28,279 nt of DNA from Paenibacillus sp. oral taxon 786 str. D14. Lineage in GTDB: Bacteria; Bacillota; Bacilli; Paenibacillales; Paenibacillaceae. Shown piece by piece: positions 16,622 to 24,414 of the stretch (its first letter is position 1; each line of letters begins with the position of its first letter). The stretch lies in contig NZ_GG695982.1 of the NCBI RefSeq assembly GCF_000159955.1, positions 26,412 to 54,690 of the forward strand, given 5' to 3'. The notes under the pieces were generated by a model. It ran no database searches, had not been told where the DNA came from, and was given only the letters and a program-made list of their open reading frames with translations. Both the position numbers and the translations under genes were made by a program.

Positions 16622-16789
16622 TCGTGTATCACCATGATACGGATCATCCAGGATTTAAGCGGACGATAATCTAATGAACATACGCTGCTGATAGGCGATC
16701 AAAACGAAATCAAGAATCGGATTCTAGCGCATTATGAAGAAAGTGAACAACGCAAGGAAGTCCCATGGGAGAACACTGAATCAGATTGA
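16622..16789 (+). pseudogene. Decayed C-terminus of a GH2 gene
   Basis: The frame from 16670 to the TGA at 16787-16789 reads SNEHTLLIGDQNEIKNRIL then AHYEESEQRKE. This closely matches the C-terminus of the GH2 protein at 1810-4173 (LLIGDQVQIKQVILEHLNES, near residues 745-765), with more than half of about 27 residues identical. In the same frame an in-frame TAA (16667-16669) precedes it, and before that a short similar stretch (MIRIIQD, compare VRLSIIN) is seen from about 16622. No start codon or catalytic domain remains. It is therefore a broken remnant of a second beta-mannosidase-like GH2 gene, left by deletion or recombination between the FAD oxidoreductase and the CoA-transferase operon. 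Confidence 0.75.
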
Positions 16790-16815
16790 ATTTGACAGTC
16801 ATCAAAAGGTGCATG

Positions 16816-16851
16816 TGTTGGCGCAGCCTGGCTGGATCGGCTGCGTCAACA
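16816..16851 (+). terminator. Hairpin downstream of the FAD oxidoreductase and GH2 relic
   Basis: The arms TGTTGGCGCAGCC (16816-16828) and GGCTGCGTCAACA (16839-16851) pair over 13 positions with one G-T wobble and a 10-base loop. There is no following T-run. It sits after the GH2 relic and before the promoter at 16980, where the ancestral GH2 transcript would have ended, so it may be the old terminator still serving the FAD oxidoreductase. Confidence 0.55.
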
Positions 16852-16979
16852 TGTGACCGACACGTCAAGTGACTCCTTCGGTCGCAAATTCCCCACAATT
16901 CGCATCTCCCGTCTTACGCATTTGCGCATATATTTCCTCAGTCAACCCAAACAATAATGAAACAATATTTCGAAAAAGA

Positions 16980-17008
16980 TTTACAAAAGAATATTTATAT
17001 AATATAAT
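16980..17008 (+). promoter_or_regulatory. Sigma-A promoter of the CoA-transferase operon
   Basis: TTTACA (16980-16985), a 17-base AT-rich spacer, and a perfect TATAAT (17003-17008). It lies in a strongly AT-rich stretch about 118 bases before the first CoA-transferase gene, the only good promoter in the 574-bp gap. It would give a leader RNA of roughly 110 bases. Confidence 0.75.
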
Positions 17009-17083
17009 CATATAAAAACGGAACAAAAATCGTGAGAATAGTCATCCATCCAAAATATCGCGGGTCTTTTCTTGATGTAAGAA

Positions 17084-17114
17084 CGCTGCTCTGTAACGGG
17101 AAGACAGCGAGGTG
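17084..17114 (+). promoter_or_regulatory. Leader hairpin touching the ribosome site of the first CoA-transferase gene
   Basis: CGCTG (17084-17088), a bulged C and TCT (17090-17092) can pair with AGA (17102-17104) and CAGCG (17105-17109). The 3' arm ends at the first base of the ribosome site GAGGTG (17109-17114). A small stem here could modulate access to the ribosome site; it is short and could be chance. Confidence 0.3.
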
Positions 17115-17125
17115 AAGCATGGTGC

Positions 17126-18277
17126 ATGGGCCTTTCGAAAAGGGAATTTAAGAAGCCGTTGGAAGGTCTGGTTGTTTTGGAATTCAGCGAACATTTGGCC
17201 GGACAGATTGCCGGATTGCGGTTGGCCGATTTGGGCGCAAGAGTGATCAAGGTCGAATGCTCGAATACACAAAGGCGGAAAACAGAGTTTTTTTCTACAT
17301 ATAACCGCAATAAAGAAAGCTACGCATTTGAGTTGAACGATCATGGCCAACGGTCATTGGAACGATTGCTGGAGAAAGCTGATGTATTGATCGTGAGTCT
17401 TACCGGGAATGGTTTGCAGGAATGGCAGCCGGAAGTTGAGCGTGCATTTGGATGTCAACCTGGAATCATTTATGGGCGAATCACTGGATACGGACAGGAT
17501 GAATGGAATGCGACGGATGAATCTCAAATTACTGAACGATTGGATGACGATCTATTTATACAATCGTTTGCAGGGATTCCATGGTTAAACGGTGATCGTG
17601 ATGATCCACCCATTCCGTTTCCTCTTTCCGTCGTGGAGAAGTTGACTGCTGTCAATCTCGTTCAAGGCATTTTGGCTGCGCTGGTTCGTCGTGCCACCTG
17701 TTCAGGAAAAGGTATGCAAGTGGAAGTCAGTCTGTTGGAGTCGGCGATTGATTTGCAATTTGAACTGATCACCACATTTTTGAATGATGGAAGAAAATTG
17801 CCCGAACGAAGCCGAGTCAGCAACGCTCATGTATATCTTGCGGCACCGTATGGGATTTACGAGACCAAGGCAGGATACTTGGCTCTCGCGATGGGGTCGG
17901 TCATACAGTTGGCGAAATTGTTGAATTGCGACACCCTGTTGCCATATGCCGACCCGGAAAGCTGGTTTACACAACGGGATGAAATCAAACGACATTTGTC
18001 CGTTCATCTGAAACAAAAGACAGCGTCCGAATGGGTTTCGTTGTTGGAAAAAGGCGGCTATTGGTGCATGCAAGTGCAAACAGTGAATGATTTGTTGGAT
18101 CATGACGCCTTTCATGTTTTGAACATGGTGCATCCCGTAGAGGATTCATACGGTCAAATGAACAAGGCGTTTCGTTGTCCGATCCGAATTGACGGAAACC
18201 TTTTGGTCTCGCCGAAAGGGCCCCCGTCTTTGGGAGAGGATACTACTATAATAGAGCATTCGCTTTGTCAAAGTTGA
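17126..18277 (+). CDS. Class III CoA-transferase homolog, degenerate, probably non-catalytic subunit
   Basis: CaiB/BaiF (PF02515) family, 383 aa. It keeps the N-terminal framework (VVLEFSEHLAGQIAGLRLADLGARVIKVE) and NRNKESYA, but key motifs are gone. The catalytic Asp (Asp169 of formyl-CoA transferase, in GDSNSG) is Glu171 here (VVEKLTA), while its two paralogs keep Asp. The NFRPG motif is replaced by SLTGNG, and PGQDLLVQ by LDDDLFIQ. The C-terminal half is close to the paralog at 20704 (NAHVYLAAPYGIYETK, compare NAHAYLGAPYGIYQTK), so it arose by duplication. First gene after the promoter at 16980; GAGGTG lies 11 bases before ATG 17126. Some class III enzymes are hetero-oligomers (for example benzylsuccinate CoA-transferase BbsEF), so a structural partner role is plausible. 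Confidence 0.87.
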   Translation: MGLSKREFKKPLEGLVVLEFSEHLAGQIAGLRLADLGARVIKVECSNTQRRKTEFFSTYNRNKESYAFELNDHGQRSLERLLEKADVLIVSLTGNGLQEWQPEVERAFGCQPGIIYGRITGYGQDEWNATDESQITERLDDDLFIQSFAGIPWLNGDRDDPPIPFPLSVVEKLTAVNLVQGILAALVRRATCSGKGMQVEVSLLESAIDLQFELITTFLNDGRKLPERSRVSNAHVYLAAPYGIYETKAGYLALAMGSVIQLAKLLNCDTLLPYADPESWFTQRDEIKRHLSVHLKQKTASEWVSLLEKGGYWCMQVQTVNDLLDHDAFHVLNMVHPVEDSYGQMNKAFRCPIRIDGNLLVSPKGPPSLGEDTTIIEHSLCQS

Positions 18278-18344
18278 TGGTGTATGACTCCGTTCATTAA
18301 CAGTTTTCGTTTCTCCGGTTGTTCGATTCGCCAAGGAGGATTCC

Positions 18345-19475
18345 ATGAGTCATTGGCCTTTGCAAGGAATCGTGGTGGTGGATTTCAGCCAGTTTTTGTC
18401 CGGTCCATATGCCAGTCTGCGTCTTGCCGATTTGGGGGCGCGGGTTATTAAAGTAGAACGGCCCAACGGAGGAGATATCTGTCGATATTTGTATACATCT
18501 AATCTTGAAATGGACGGAGACAGTTCCTTGTTTCATGCAATTAATCGGAACAAGGAAAGTTATGCAGCAGATTTGAAAAATGAGGATGATCGAAAAAAAA
18601 TAAGAGCTTTGCTAAAGAAAGCCGATGTTGTCATCCAGAATTTTCGTCCAGGTGTAATTGAACGTCTTGGTTTTGGATATGAACAAGTGCGCGCCTTAAA
18701 TCCGCGTATTGTCTATGGATCAATTAGTGGTTATGGGAAAGAGGGGCCGCTGGCTTCAAAGCCCGGGCAAGATTTACTTGTGCAATCTTTCGTAGGGTTT
18801 CCCTGGCTGGTAAATGATATATTTCCCAAACCGGTTCCCTACGGTTTGCCCATAGCAGATTTGATTACAGGGGCCTATTTGGCTCAAGGCATTTTGGCGG
18901 CACTGGTGCGACGGTCCGTAAGTGGGGAAGGGGCATTGGTTGAAGTCAGCATGTTGGAGTCCATGCTGGATTTGATGCAAGAAATGATGCTTGATAAACT
19001 CCAATCGTCGTCATTACCGATAGACAGCGAACGAAAAGGAAACAGGTCTGCACGAATGCCTGCAGGTATTTATATGACGAAAGATGGTTTTATAGCACTC
19101 GGGTCGATTTCCGTTTCCTGTTTGGTTGACGTATTGAAACGTATGGGAGAACTCCAAGAAGGACAAAAGGAAGATTTCGATGAGATTGTAAAATTGTTGA
19201 GTCAAAAGTGTTCTTCCCATTGGATAAGGAATTTTCGTCAATATGGCGTTTTTTGTGAACGTTTACTTGATTGGCGGGAATTACTGCAGCATGAAAAGTT
19301 CAAAGCATTGGATATGACGATGGACATTTCTTTGTTCAATCATACGAAGATGACGATGCTGGCTTGTCCGTTGCGACTGGACGGACATCGACCGTATTCC
19401 GTAAAAAGAGCACCAAAGTTGGGAGAACACAACCGTTCTATTGACCTTTGTCTGGCCGGAGAGGATCTTTCATAG
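18345..19475 (+). CDS. Class III (CaiB/BaiF) CoA-transferase, catalytic residues intact
   Basis: 376 aa, normal length for the family. Intact motifs: VVVDFSQFLSGPYASLRLADLGARVIKVERPNGGD, carried across residues 9-43, NRNKESYAADLK, IQNFRPGVIERLG, YGSISGYG and PGQDLLVQS. The catalytic residue is Asp172 in IADLITGAYLAQGILAAL, exactly spaced like Asp169 of formyl-CoA transferase. Its AAGGAGGA ribosome site is 4 bases before the ATG. It would move CoA from an acyl-CoA donor to a free carboxylic acid, activating an acid for the enoyl-CoA hydratase in the same operon. It is the most divergent of the three paralogs in the C-terminal half. Donor and acceptor acids cannot be read from the sequence. Confidence 0.9.
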   Translation: MSHWPLQGIVVVDFSQFLSGPYASLRLADLGARVIKVERPNGGDICRYLYTSNLEMDGDSSLFHAINRNKESYAADLKNEDDRKKIRALLKKADVVIQNFRPGVIERLGFGYEQVRALNPRIVYGSISGYGKEGPLASKPGQDLLVQSFVGFPWLVNDIFPKPVPYGLPIADLITGAYLAQGILAALVRRSVSGEGALVEVSMLESMLDLMQEMMLDKLQSSSLPIDSERKGNRSARMPAGIYMTKDGFIALGSISVSCLVDVLKRMGELQEGQKEDFDEIVKLLSQKCSSHWIRNFRQYGVFCERLLDWRELLQHEKFKALDMTMDISLFNHTKMTMLACPLRLDGHRPYSVKRAPKLGEHNRSIDLCLAGEDLS

Positions 19476-19524
19476 AACAATTATCTTTTTAAACAAAATA
19501 TAAAAATGAATGTGGTGTTGAAAA

Positions 19525-20676
19525 ATGCAATTCAATGGAATGACCTGGTCACATGAAAGAGGATTGAATCCGTTGGTCGCAGCTTCACGCGTTTTTCAGG
19601 AGAGAGAACCGGGGGTACAGATCCGATGGGATGCGCGCTCATTATCCGATTTTGAACTTTATCCACTCGAGTTGCTGGTCGATCAATACGATTTCCTTAT
19701 GATTGATCATCCGCATATCGGCACCGCTGTGGCGAAAGGGCTGTTGCTTCCACTCGATGAACTGATTGAAGAGGAATTTTTACTTGATCAAGCTCGGCAT
19801 TCCACCGGATTAAGTTACGCCAGTTATACATTTAACGGGAAACAATGGGCGCTTCCCGTAGATGCTGCTGCACAATTTAGTGCATATCGCAAAGACTTGA
19901 TCGATTCCAACAAAATGTTCGTTCCGAGTAACTGGAATGAAGTGCTCGAATTGGCGAAGCAAATGCCTGCCGGCCTGACCATTGGAATGCCCTTGGTGCC
20001 GGTACATGCTTATTCTTCATTTTTCACACTCTGTGCGCAAATCGCTGGACGAGCTTATTGGAGTGAGGCGTTGGATCTTCCTATCGAAATTGGCGAACAA
20101 GCGTTATCAATCATGAAGGGGCTGATGCCCTTCCTTCACCCTGCATCGGTTGATTGTGATCCGATCGGCATGCTTGACCTGATGGGAACGAAGAATGAAA
20201 TTGTCTATATACCGCTTATATATGGTTATGTCAATTACGCAAAAGAAAAGTTTCGGTCACATGTGATCACGTTCGACAATATACCTTCGGATTCCGGCAT
20301 CCCTTCTGGAAGCATGATCGGAGGTGTCGGCCTCGCCATTTCTTCCAGGTGCCGTTACAAGGAACTGGCAGCGGATTTTGTCAAAATGGTGGCTTCGCCA
20401 TCGTTTCAACGAACGACCTATTTTATGAATGAGGGACAACCGGGTCATAAGACGGCATGGTTGGACAGCGAAGTGAACCGATTGTGCGGAAATTTTTTTA
20501 AAAACACGCTGGATACCATGATGCACGGTTCGTTGCGTCCCCGCTTTGATGGATACATCCTGTTTCAGGAGCAGGCCGGGCATCTGATCCGAGAAGTTTT
20601 AATAAACCGATCATTTGACGGAAAGACGGTGATCCGAAAGTTGAATGAAATGCATCGGGTAGCAAGAGCCGGTTGA
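19525..20676 (+). CDS. Solute-binding-protein-like protein without signal peptide (cytoplasmic)
   Basis: 383 aa, resembling family 1 extracellular sugar-binding proteins: ERGLNPLVAASRVFQER at the start, YDFLMIDHPHIGTAVAKGLL, NGKQWALPVDAAAQFSAYRKD (across residues 108-128), VPSNWNEVLELAKQM, then a GSMIGGVGLAISSRCRYKELAADFV segment near residues 264-288. The N-terminus (MQFNGMTWSHERG) has no hydrophobic segment or lipobox, and an in-frame TGA at 19519-19521, one codon before the ATG, rules out an upstream signal peptide. At least four cysteines in the body also fit a cytoplasmic location. It sits between two CoA-transferases with no permease genes near, so it is not an ordinary transporter subunit. 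It may bind the operon's acid or CoA ester, act as an enzyme or a sensor. Function unknown. Confidence 0.85.
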   Translation: MQFNGMTWSHERGLNPLVAASRVFQEREPGVQIRWDARSLSDFELYPLELLVDQYDFLMIDHPHIGTAVAKGLLLPLDELIEEEFLLDQARHSTGLSYASYTFNGKQWALPVDAAAQFSAYRKDLIDSNKMFVPSNWNEVLELAKQMPAGLTIGMPLVPVHAYSSFFTLCAQIAGRAYWSEALDLPIEIGEQALSIMKGLMPFLHPASVDCDPIGMLDLMGTKNEIVYIPLIYGYVNYAKEKFRSHVITFDNIPSDSGIPSGSMIGGVGLAISSRCRYKELAADFVKMVASPSFQRTTYFMNEGQPGHKTAWLDSEVNRLCGNFFKNTLDTMMHGSLRPRFDGYILFQEQAGHLIREVLINRSFDGKTVIRKLNEMHRVARAG

Positions 20677-20703
20677 TATTCGTATGCGAGGGGGGGGAGA
20701 ACA

Positions 20704-21858
20704 TTGAACTTGTTGGATGGAATTGTCGTTCTTGATTTCAGTCAATATTTGGCGGGACCGGTGTCAGCACTTCGTCTCGCTGATTTGGGCGCCCGCGTCA
20801 TTAAAATCGAGCGGCCGGGAAAAGGAGATGGAAGCCGACGGTTGACGTTATCCAATCTGCGGGTTGACGGGGAAAGCACCGTATTTCAGTGTATGAATCG
20901 CAACAAAGAGAGTTATGCGGCGGATTTGAAAAACCCGGACGATTTAGAAAAAGTTCGAAGATTGGTACAAAGGGCAGATGTCATGATTGAAAATTTTCGG
21001 CCGGGTACGATGGAAAAATTGGGGCTTGATTATGATTCAGTGAAGCAGCTAAATCCGGGAATCATCTATGGCAGCATTACGGGTTACGGAGCGGATGGCC
21101 CTTGGAAAAATAAACCGGGGCAGGATTTGCTCGTTCAAGCGATGTCCGGGCTTGCATGGTTAAACGGAAACCGGGATCAGCCACCACTTCCGTTCGGTTT
21201 GGCGGTTATTGATTTGCATACCAGTTCCATGTTTGTCCAAGCCATACTGGCACTGTTGTATCAACGGAATACCACCAGAAAAGGGGGATATGTGGAAATC
21301 AGCTTGATGGAAGCGGCGCTGGACTTTCAATTTGAGGTTCTGAGTGCCTATTTGAACAGTGAAACACCCCAATTGCCTGCCAGAAGTGAAGTGCACAACG
21401 CCCACGCTTATTTGGGAGCGCCTTATGGTATCTACCAAACCAAAGACGGACATCTGGCCTTGGCAATGGGATCGATTGTGGAACTGGGAAATCTGTTGCA
21501 ATGTGATGAATTGTCAGCATTTTCAGATGAAAAATCGTGGTTTGAACGAAGGGATGAAATCAAACGAATCCTGGTTCGTCATTTGAAAACCAAAACCACT
21601 CGCGAATGGCTGGATATGCTTGAACCGGCGGATTATTGGTGTGCGGAGGTGATGGATTGGGATCAGGCATTGAATCATGAAGGGATAAAAACGCTGGACA
21701 TGTTTCAGGAGGTGATGCGTTCCAGCGGCGCGATCTTCAAAACCACGCGTTATCCTGTAAGGATAAACGGACAAGTATTGAAACATGCCAAAGGAGCCCC
21801 CAACGTGGGGGAAGATACGGAACAAATTAATCGTTCGTTTCAAATTGGCAATTCCTGA
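20704..21858 (+). CDS. Class III (CaiB/BaiF) CoA-transferase, catalytic residues intact, TTG start
   Basis: 384 aa. Intact family motifs: VVLDFSQYLAGPVSALRLADLG, carried across residues 8-29, IKIERPGKGDGSRR, NRNKESYAADLKN, IENFRPGTMEKLGL, YGSITGYGADGPW and PGQDLLVQAMSG. The catalytic residue is Asp170 in VIDLHTSSMF. The start is TTG 20704, supported by the G-rich ribosome site (GAGGGGGGGAG) just upstream and by alignment of the N-terminus with the paralog at 18345. It is the closest relative of the degenerate paralog at 17126, sharing WFxxRDEIKR and DYWC/GYWC-type stretches in the C-terminal half, so these two may form a heteromer. It should transfer CoA to a carboxylic acid; the substrate is unknown. 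Confidence 0.9.
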   Translation: MNLLDGIVVLDFSQYLAGPVSALRLADLGARVIKIERPGKGDGSRRLTLSNLRVDGESTVFQCMNRNKESYAADLKNPDDLEKVRRLVQRADVMIENFRPGTMEKLGLDYDSVKQLNPGIIYGSITGYGADGPWKNKPGQDLLVQAMSGLAWLNGNRDQPPLPFGLAVIDLHTSSMFVQAILALLYQRNTTRKGGYVEISLMEAALDFQFEVLSAYLNSETPQLPARSEVHNAHAYLGAPYGIYQTKDGHLALAMGSIVELGNLLQCDELSAFSDEKSWFERRDEIKRILVRHLKTKTTREWLDMLEPADYWCAEVMDWDQALNHEGIKTLDMFQEVMRSSGAIFKTTRYPVRINGQVLKHAKGAPNVGEDTEQINRSFQIGNS

Positions 21859-21903
21859 ATCGGCACATTGATCATCGATAAACCTTGAAATGGAGAATAA
21901 ACG

Positions 21904-22668
21904 GTGAAAACAAAAGCAATTCATTTTGAAGTATCGAACCGTATCGCCACAATTACACTTTGCCGTCCTGAAAAGTTAAATACCGTAACGCGCGCCATGG
22001 GGGAGGAATTGACCAGACTCGGTCAAGAGATCAACTGTTCCCCCGATATCAGAGTAGTTGTACTGACCGGTGAAGGAAGCAAAAGTTTTTCGGCAGGCAG
22101 CGATATGAAAGTGCTGGATGATTATGGTACACCTTGGGAATTGCGCAATCGGGAAGATTACTGTATGGCTATCCGTAACATTCGCAAACCGGTCATCGCC
22201 ATGATCAATGGTTATGCTATCGGCGGCGGTCTGGAGCTTGCCCTTCATGCGGATATTCGGATCGCCTCGGATCATGCTGCTTTCGGTGCCGGCGAGATTA
22301 AATGGGGGTGGATAAGCGGCAGCGGATGTACCCAATTGTTGCCCCGTTTTGTCGGCGCAGGGAAAGCGGCTGAAATGATCTTGACAGGCAGGGTTTTAAC
22401 AGCGGAAGAAGCGTTCCGATACGGATTGGTGGAGCGGGTTGTATCGCCTGACAAGTTGAAGGAAACCGTTTACGAAATGGCAGAAACGATTGCCGGTTAC
22501 AGCCCGATTGCTGTAGAAAGCGCGAAACTTGCCTTGAGAGCTGCCATGAATATGCCATTAGATGCAGGGCTGCAATACGAAAACAGTTTATTTTCGTTTT
22601 GCTTCACAACAGAGGACAGCAAGGAAGGCAAACAAGCGTTTACAAAAAAAACGAAAGCCGGTTTTTAA
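21904..22668 (+). CDS. Enoyl-CoA hydratase/isomerase family protein
   Basis: Crotonase-fold enzyme, 254 aa. The oxyanion-hole segments are FSAGSDMKVL and AIGGGLELAL. Both catalytic glutamates of classical hydratases are present with exact spacing: Glu111 (GGLELA) and Glu131 (GAGEIKWGW), equivalent to Glu144 and Glu164 of the rat enzyme. It continues with LTGRVLTAEEAFRYGLVERVV. GTG start at 21904 with GGAG 9 bases upstream. In this operon it probably hydrates or dehydrates the CoA ester formed by the CoA-transferases, as CaiD does with CaiB in carnitine metabolism; that parallel is about architecture, not substrate. Other crotonase reactions (isomerisation, decarboxylation) cannot be excluded, but two Glu residues favour hydration/dehydration. 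Confidence 0.92.
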   Translation: MKTKAIHFEVSNRIATITLCRPEKLNTVTRAMGEELTRLGQEINCSPDIRVVVLTGEGSKSFSAGSDMKVLDDYGTPWELRNREDYCMAIRNIRKPVIAMINGYAIGGGLELALHADIRIASDHAAFGAGEIKWGWISGSGCTQLLPRFVGAGKAAEMILTGRVLTAEEAFRYGLVERVVSPDKLKETVYEMAETIAGYSPIAVESAKLALRAAMNMPLDAGLQYENSLFSFCFTTEDSKEGKQAFTKKTKAGF

Positions 22669-22708
22669 GGGCAAGTAAAATGAAGACATGAAAAAGGGGC
22701 AACCAGAA

Positions 22709-24220
22709 ATGATGAAATTCCATAAAGACGGGATGGATCACTATCATTTGTACATTGATGGTAAATGGGTGGAATCGAAATCAGGAAAGTGGATTGAAGT
22801 ACAGAATCCAGCCAATGAACAAGTGATCGCCAAGGTGACGGATGCGGACAAGGATGATGTTCAAGCTGCGTTGCAATCGGCACAACGGGCTCAACAAGCT
22901 TGGCAAGCGATGCCGTCTGTACAAAGAGCGGAATATATTATGAAGCTGGTGGAAGCGCTGCGGCAAAAAAGGGACTATTTCGCCAGGTTGCTTGTCATGG
23001 AGCAAGGTAAAACGTATGGAGAAGCCCTTGGTGAAGTTGATGATACGATGGCTTATTTCACATTTGCAGCGGAATCGGCCAATAAATACAAGGGCGATCT
23101 CTTGCAACCGACTCATGAAGACGAACTGGTTATGGTACAGAAAGTGCCTTACGGCGTCACGGTCGGTCTATGCGCCTGGAATTATCCTCTGGCTTTGGTC
23201 GGACGCAAACTGGGGCCGGCGCTTGTCACAGGTAATACGATGATTATAAAACCACATGAACTTACGCCGATTGCATCACTGGAATTTTTCCAGCTTATTC
23301 ACGAAGTCGGTTTTCCGCCAGGCGTTGCCAATATCGTGACAGGCAGCGGTACTGAGGTTGGCCAGATGCTGGTTACCAGTCCTATAACGAAACTGGTTAG
23401 CGTGACGGGAAGCGTGCGAGCCGGTCAAGCGATCTACAAATCGGCAGCGGATAACATCACCGCTCTATCCCTTGAACTTGGGGGTAAAGCGCCATTTATC
23501 GTCCTTGAAGACGCGGATGTCGATTTTGCCGTTGAAGCTGCGGTAAATGCAAGGTTTACAAATTGCGGCCAGGTTTGTATATGCAACGAGATGGTTCTTG
23601 TTCACGATAAAGTCGCTGATGAATTTACAGAAAAACTCGTAAACAGGGTGAAAAAGCTTAAAGTGGGCGATCCATTCGATCCTGAAGTGAATATGGGGCC
23701 CAAGGCCAGCCCTGGCGATCTGGATAAAATCGACCGCATTGTCCAGGAATCGGTGGCAAAGGGCGCGAAGGTTGCAATTGGAGGAAAGCGGCCGACCGGT
23801 GGCATTTTCGATAAAGGATACTGGTATGAGCCGACTGTATTGGTTGATGTGAAACCGGATATGGCAGCCGCCCGGCAAGAGATATTTGGACCGGTGTTGC
23901 CAATTGTCAGAATTTCCAGTTTTGAAGAGGCGATTGAAATCGTTAATGCCAGTCCCTACGGATTATCCGCATATCTGTTTACAGAAGACTACAACAAAAT
24001 GATCCATGCGACGAACGTTTTGCAGGTTGGCACGGTGTTTCTGAACCAGAACATGACCGGTTGCATCAACGCCTATCATGGTGGACACAAACTGAGCGGA
24101 ATCGGCGGAGAAGACGGGGAATACGGCATCGAAGGTTATTTGCAAAAACGGACGATATATATGCGGTATAAACGATTCAACCAGACAAACGGAAACAGCC
24201 AAGTGGACGAGAAACGATAA
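22709..24220 (+). CDS. AldA-like aldehyde dehydrogenase (lactaldehyde/glycolaldehyde or sugar aldehyde)
   Basis: NAD(P)-dependent aldehyde dehydrogenase, 503 aa from the chosen start. The nucleophile is Cys290 (NCGQVCICNE) and the general base Glu256 (LELGGKAP); the cofactor motif is VTGSVRAGQ. Several stretches match E. coli AldA specifically: GVTVGLCAWNYPLALVGRKL, LVTGNTMIIKPHELTP and the end HGGHKLSGIGGEDGEYGIEG. An upstream ATG at 22688 is possible, but AAGGGG at 22692-22697 fits ATG 22709 or 22712 better. Last gene of the CoA operon, 40 bases after the hydratase, followed by a palindrome. It could oxidise lactaldehyde, an aldehyde formed from the CoA pathway, or a free sugar aldehyde. 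3,6-anhydro-L-galactose dehydrogenases of agar degraders are aldehyde dehydrogenases, so that activity should be considered. Confidence 0.9.
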   Translation: MMKFHKDGMDHYHLYIDGKWVESKSGKWIEVQNPANEQVIAKVTDADKDDVQAALQSAQRAQQAWQAMPSVQRAEYIMKLVEALRQKRDYFARLLVMEQGKTYGEALGEVDDTMAYFTFAAESANKYKGDLLQPTHEDELVMVQKVPYGVTVGLCAWNYPLALVGRKLGPALVTGNTMIIKPHELTPIASLEFFQLIHEVGFPPGVANIVTGSGTEVGQMLVTSPITKLVSVTGSVRAGQAIYKSAADNITALSLELGGKAPFIVLEDADVDFAVEAAVNARFTNCGQVCICNEMVLVHDKVADEFTEKLVNRVKKLKVGDPFDPEVNMGPKASPGDLDKIDRIVQESVAKGAKVAIGGKRPTGGIFDKGYWYEPTVLVDVKPDMAAARQEIFGPVLPIVRISSFEEAIEIVNASPYGLSAYLFTEDYNKMIHATNVLQVGTVFLNQNMTGCINAYHGGHKLSGIGGEDGEYGIEGYLQKRTIYMRYKRFNQTNGNSQVDEKR

Positions 24221-24235
24221 AGTCGTCAGACGCAG

Positions 24236-24283
24236 ATGCCCGAATCGGCAAGACTCACTTTTGTCGCAGCATGATTCGGGCAT
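24236..24283. terminator. 11-bp inverted repeat with long loop after the CoA operon
   Basis: ATGCCCGAATC (24236-24246) and GATTCGGGCAT (24273-24283) are perfectly complementary, with a 26-base loop. It begins 16 bases after the aldehyde dehydrogenase stop. No T-run follows, so it is either an unusual terminator or an operator-like palindrome in front of the giant glycosidase gene. A smaller palindrome, TGACC-GGAA-GGTCA (24295-24308), lies just after it. Nothing else recognisable was seen in the 194-bp gap. Confidence 0.5.
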
Positions 24284-24414
24284 TACCAAAGCGTTGACCG
24301 GAAGGTCACTTTTGCAGTTGCAAGCTTGATCCGACATCCTCTGCAATATTCAACAAGTGATTATCAAGGCAGCGACAAAATCGATGCATGAAAAATGAAG
24401 GAAGGGAGATTGTT

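Noticed and set aside
19525..20676. Ordinary extracytoplasmic ABC binding protein
   Set aside because: No signal peptide or lipobox is possible given the in-frame stop just upstream, and no permease or ATPase genes are nearby.
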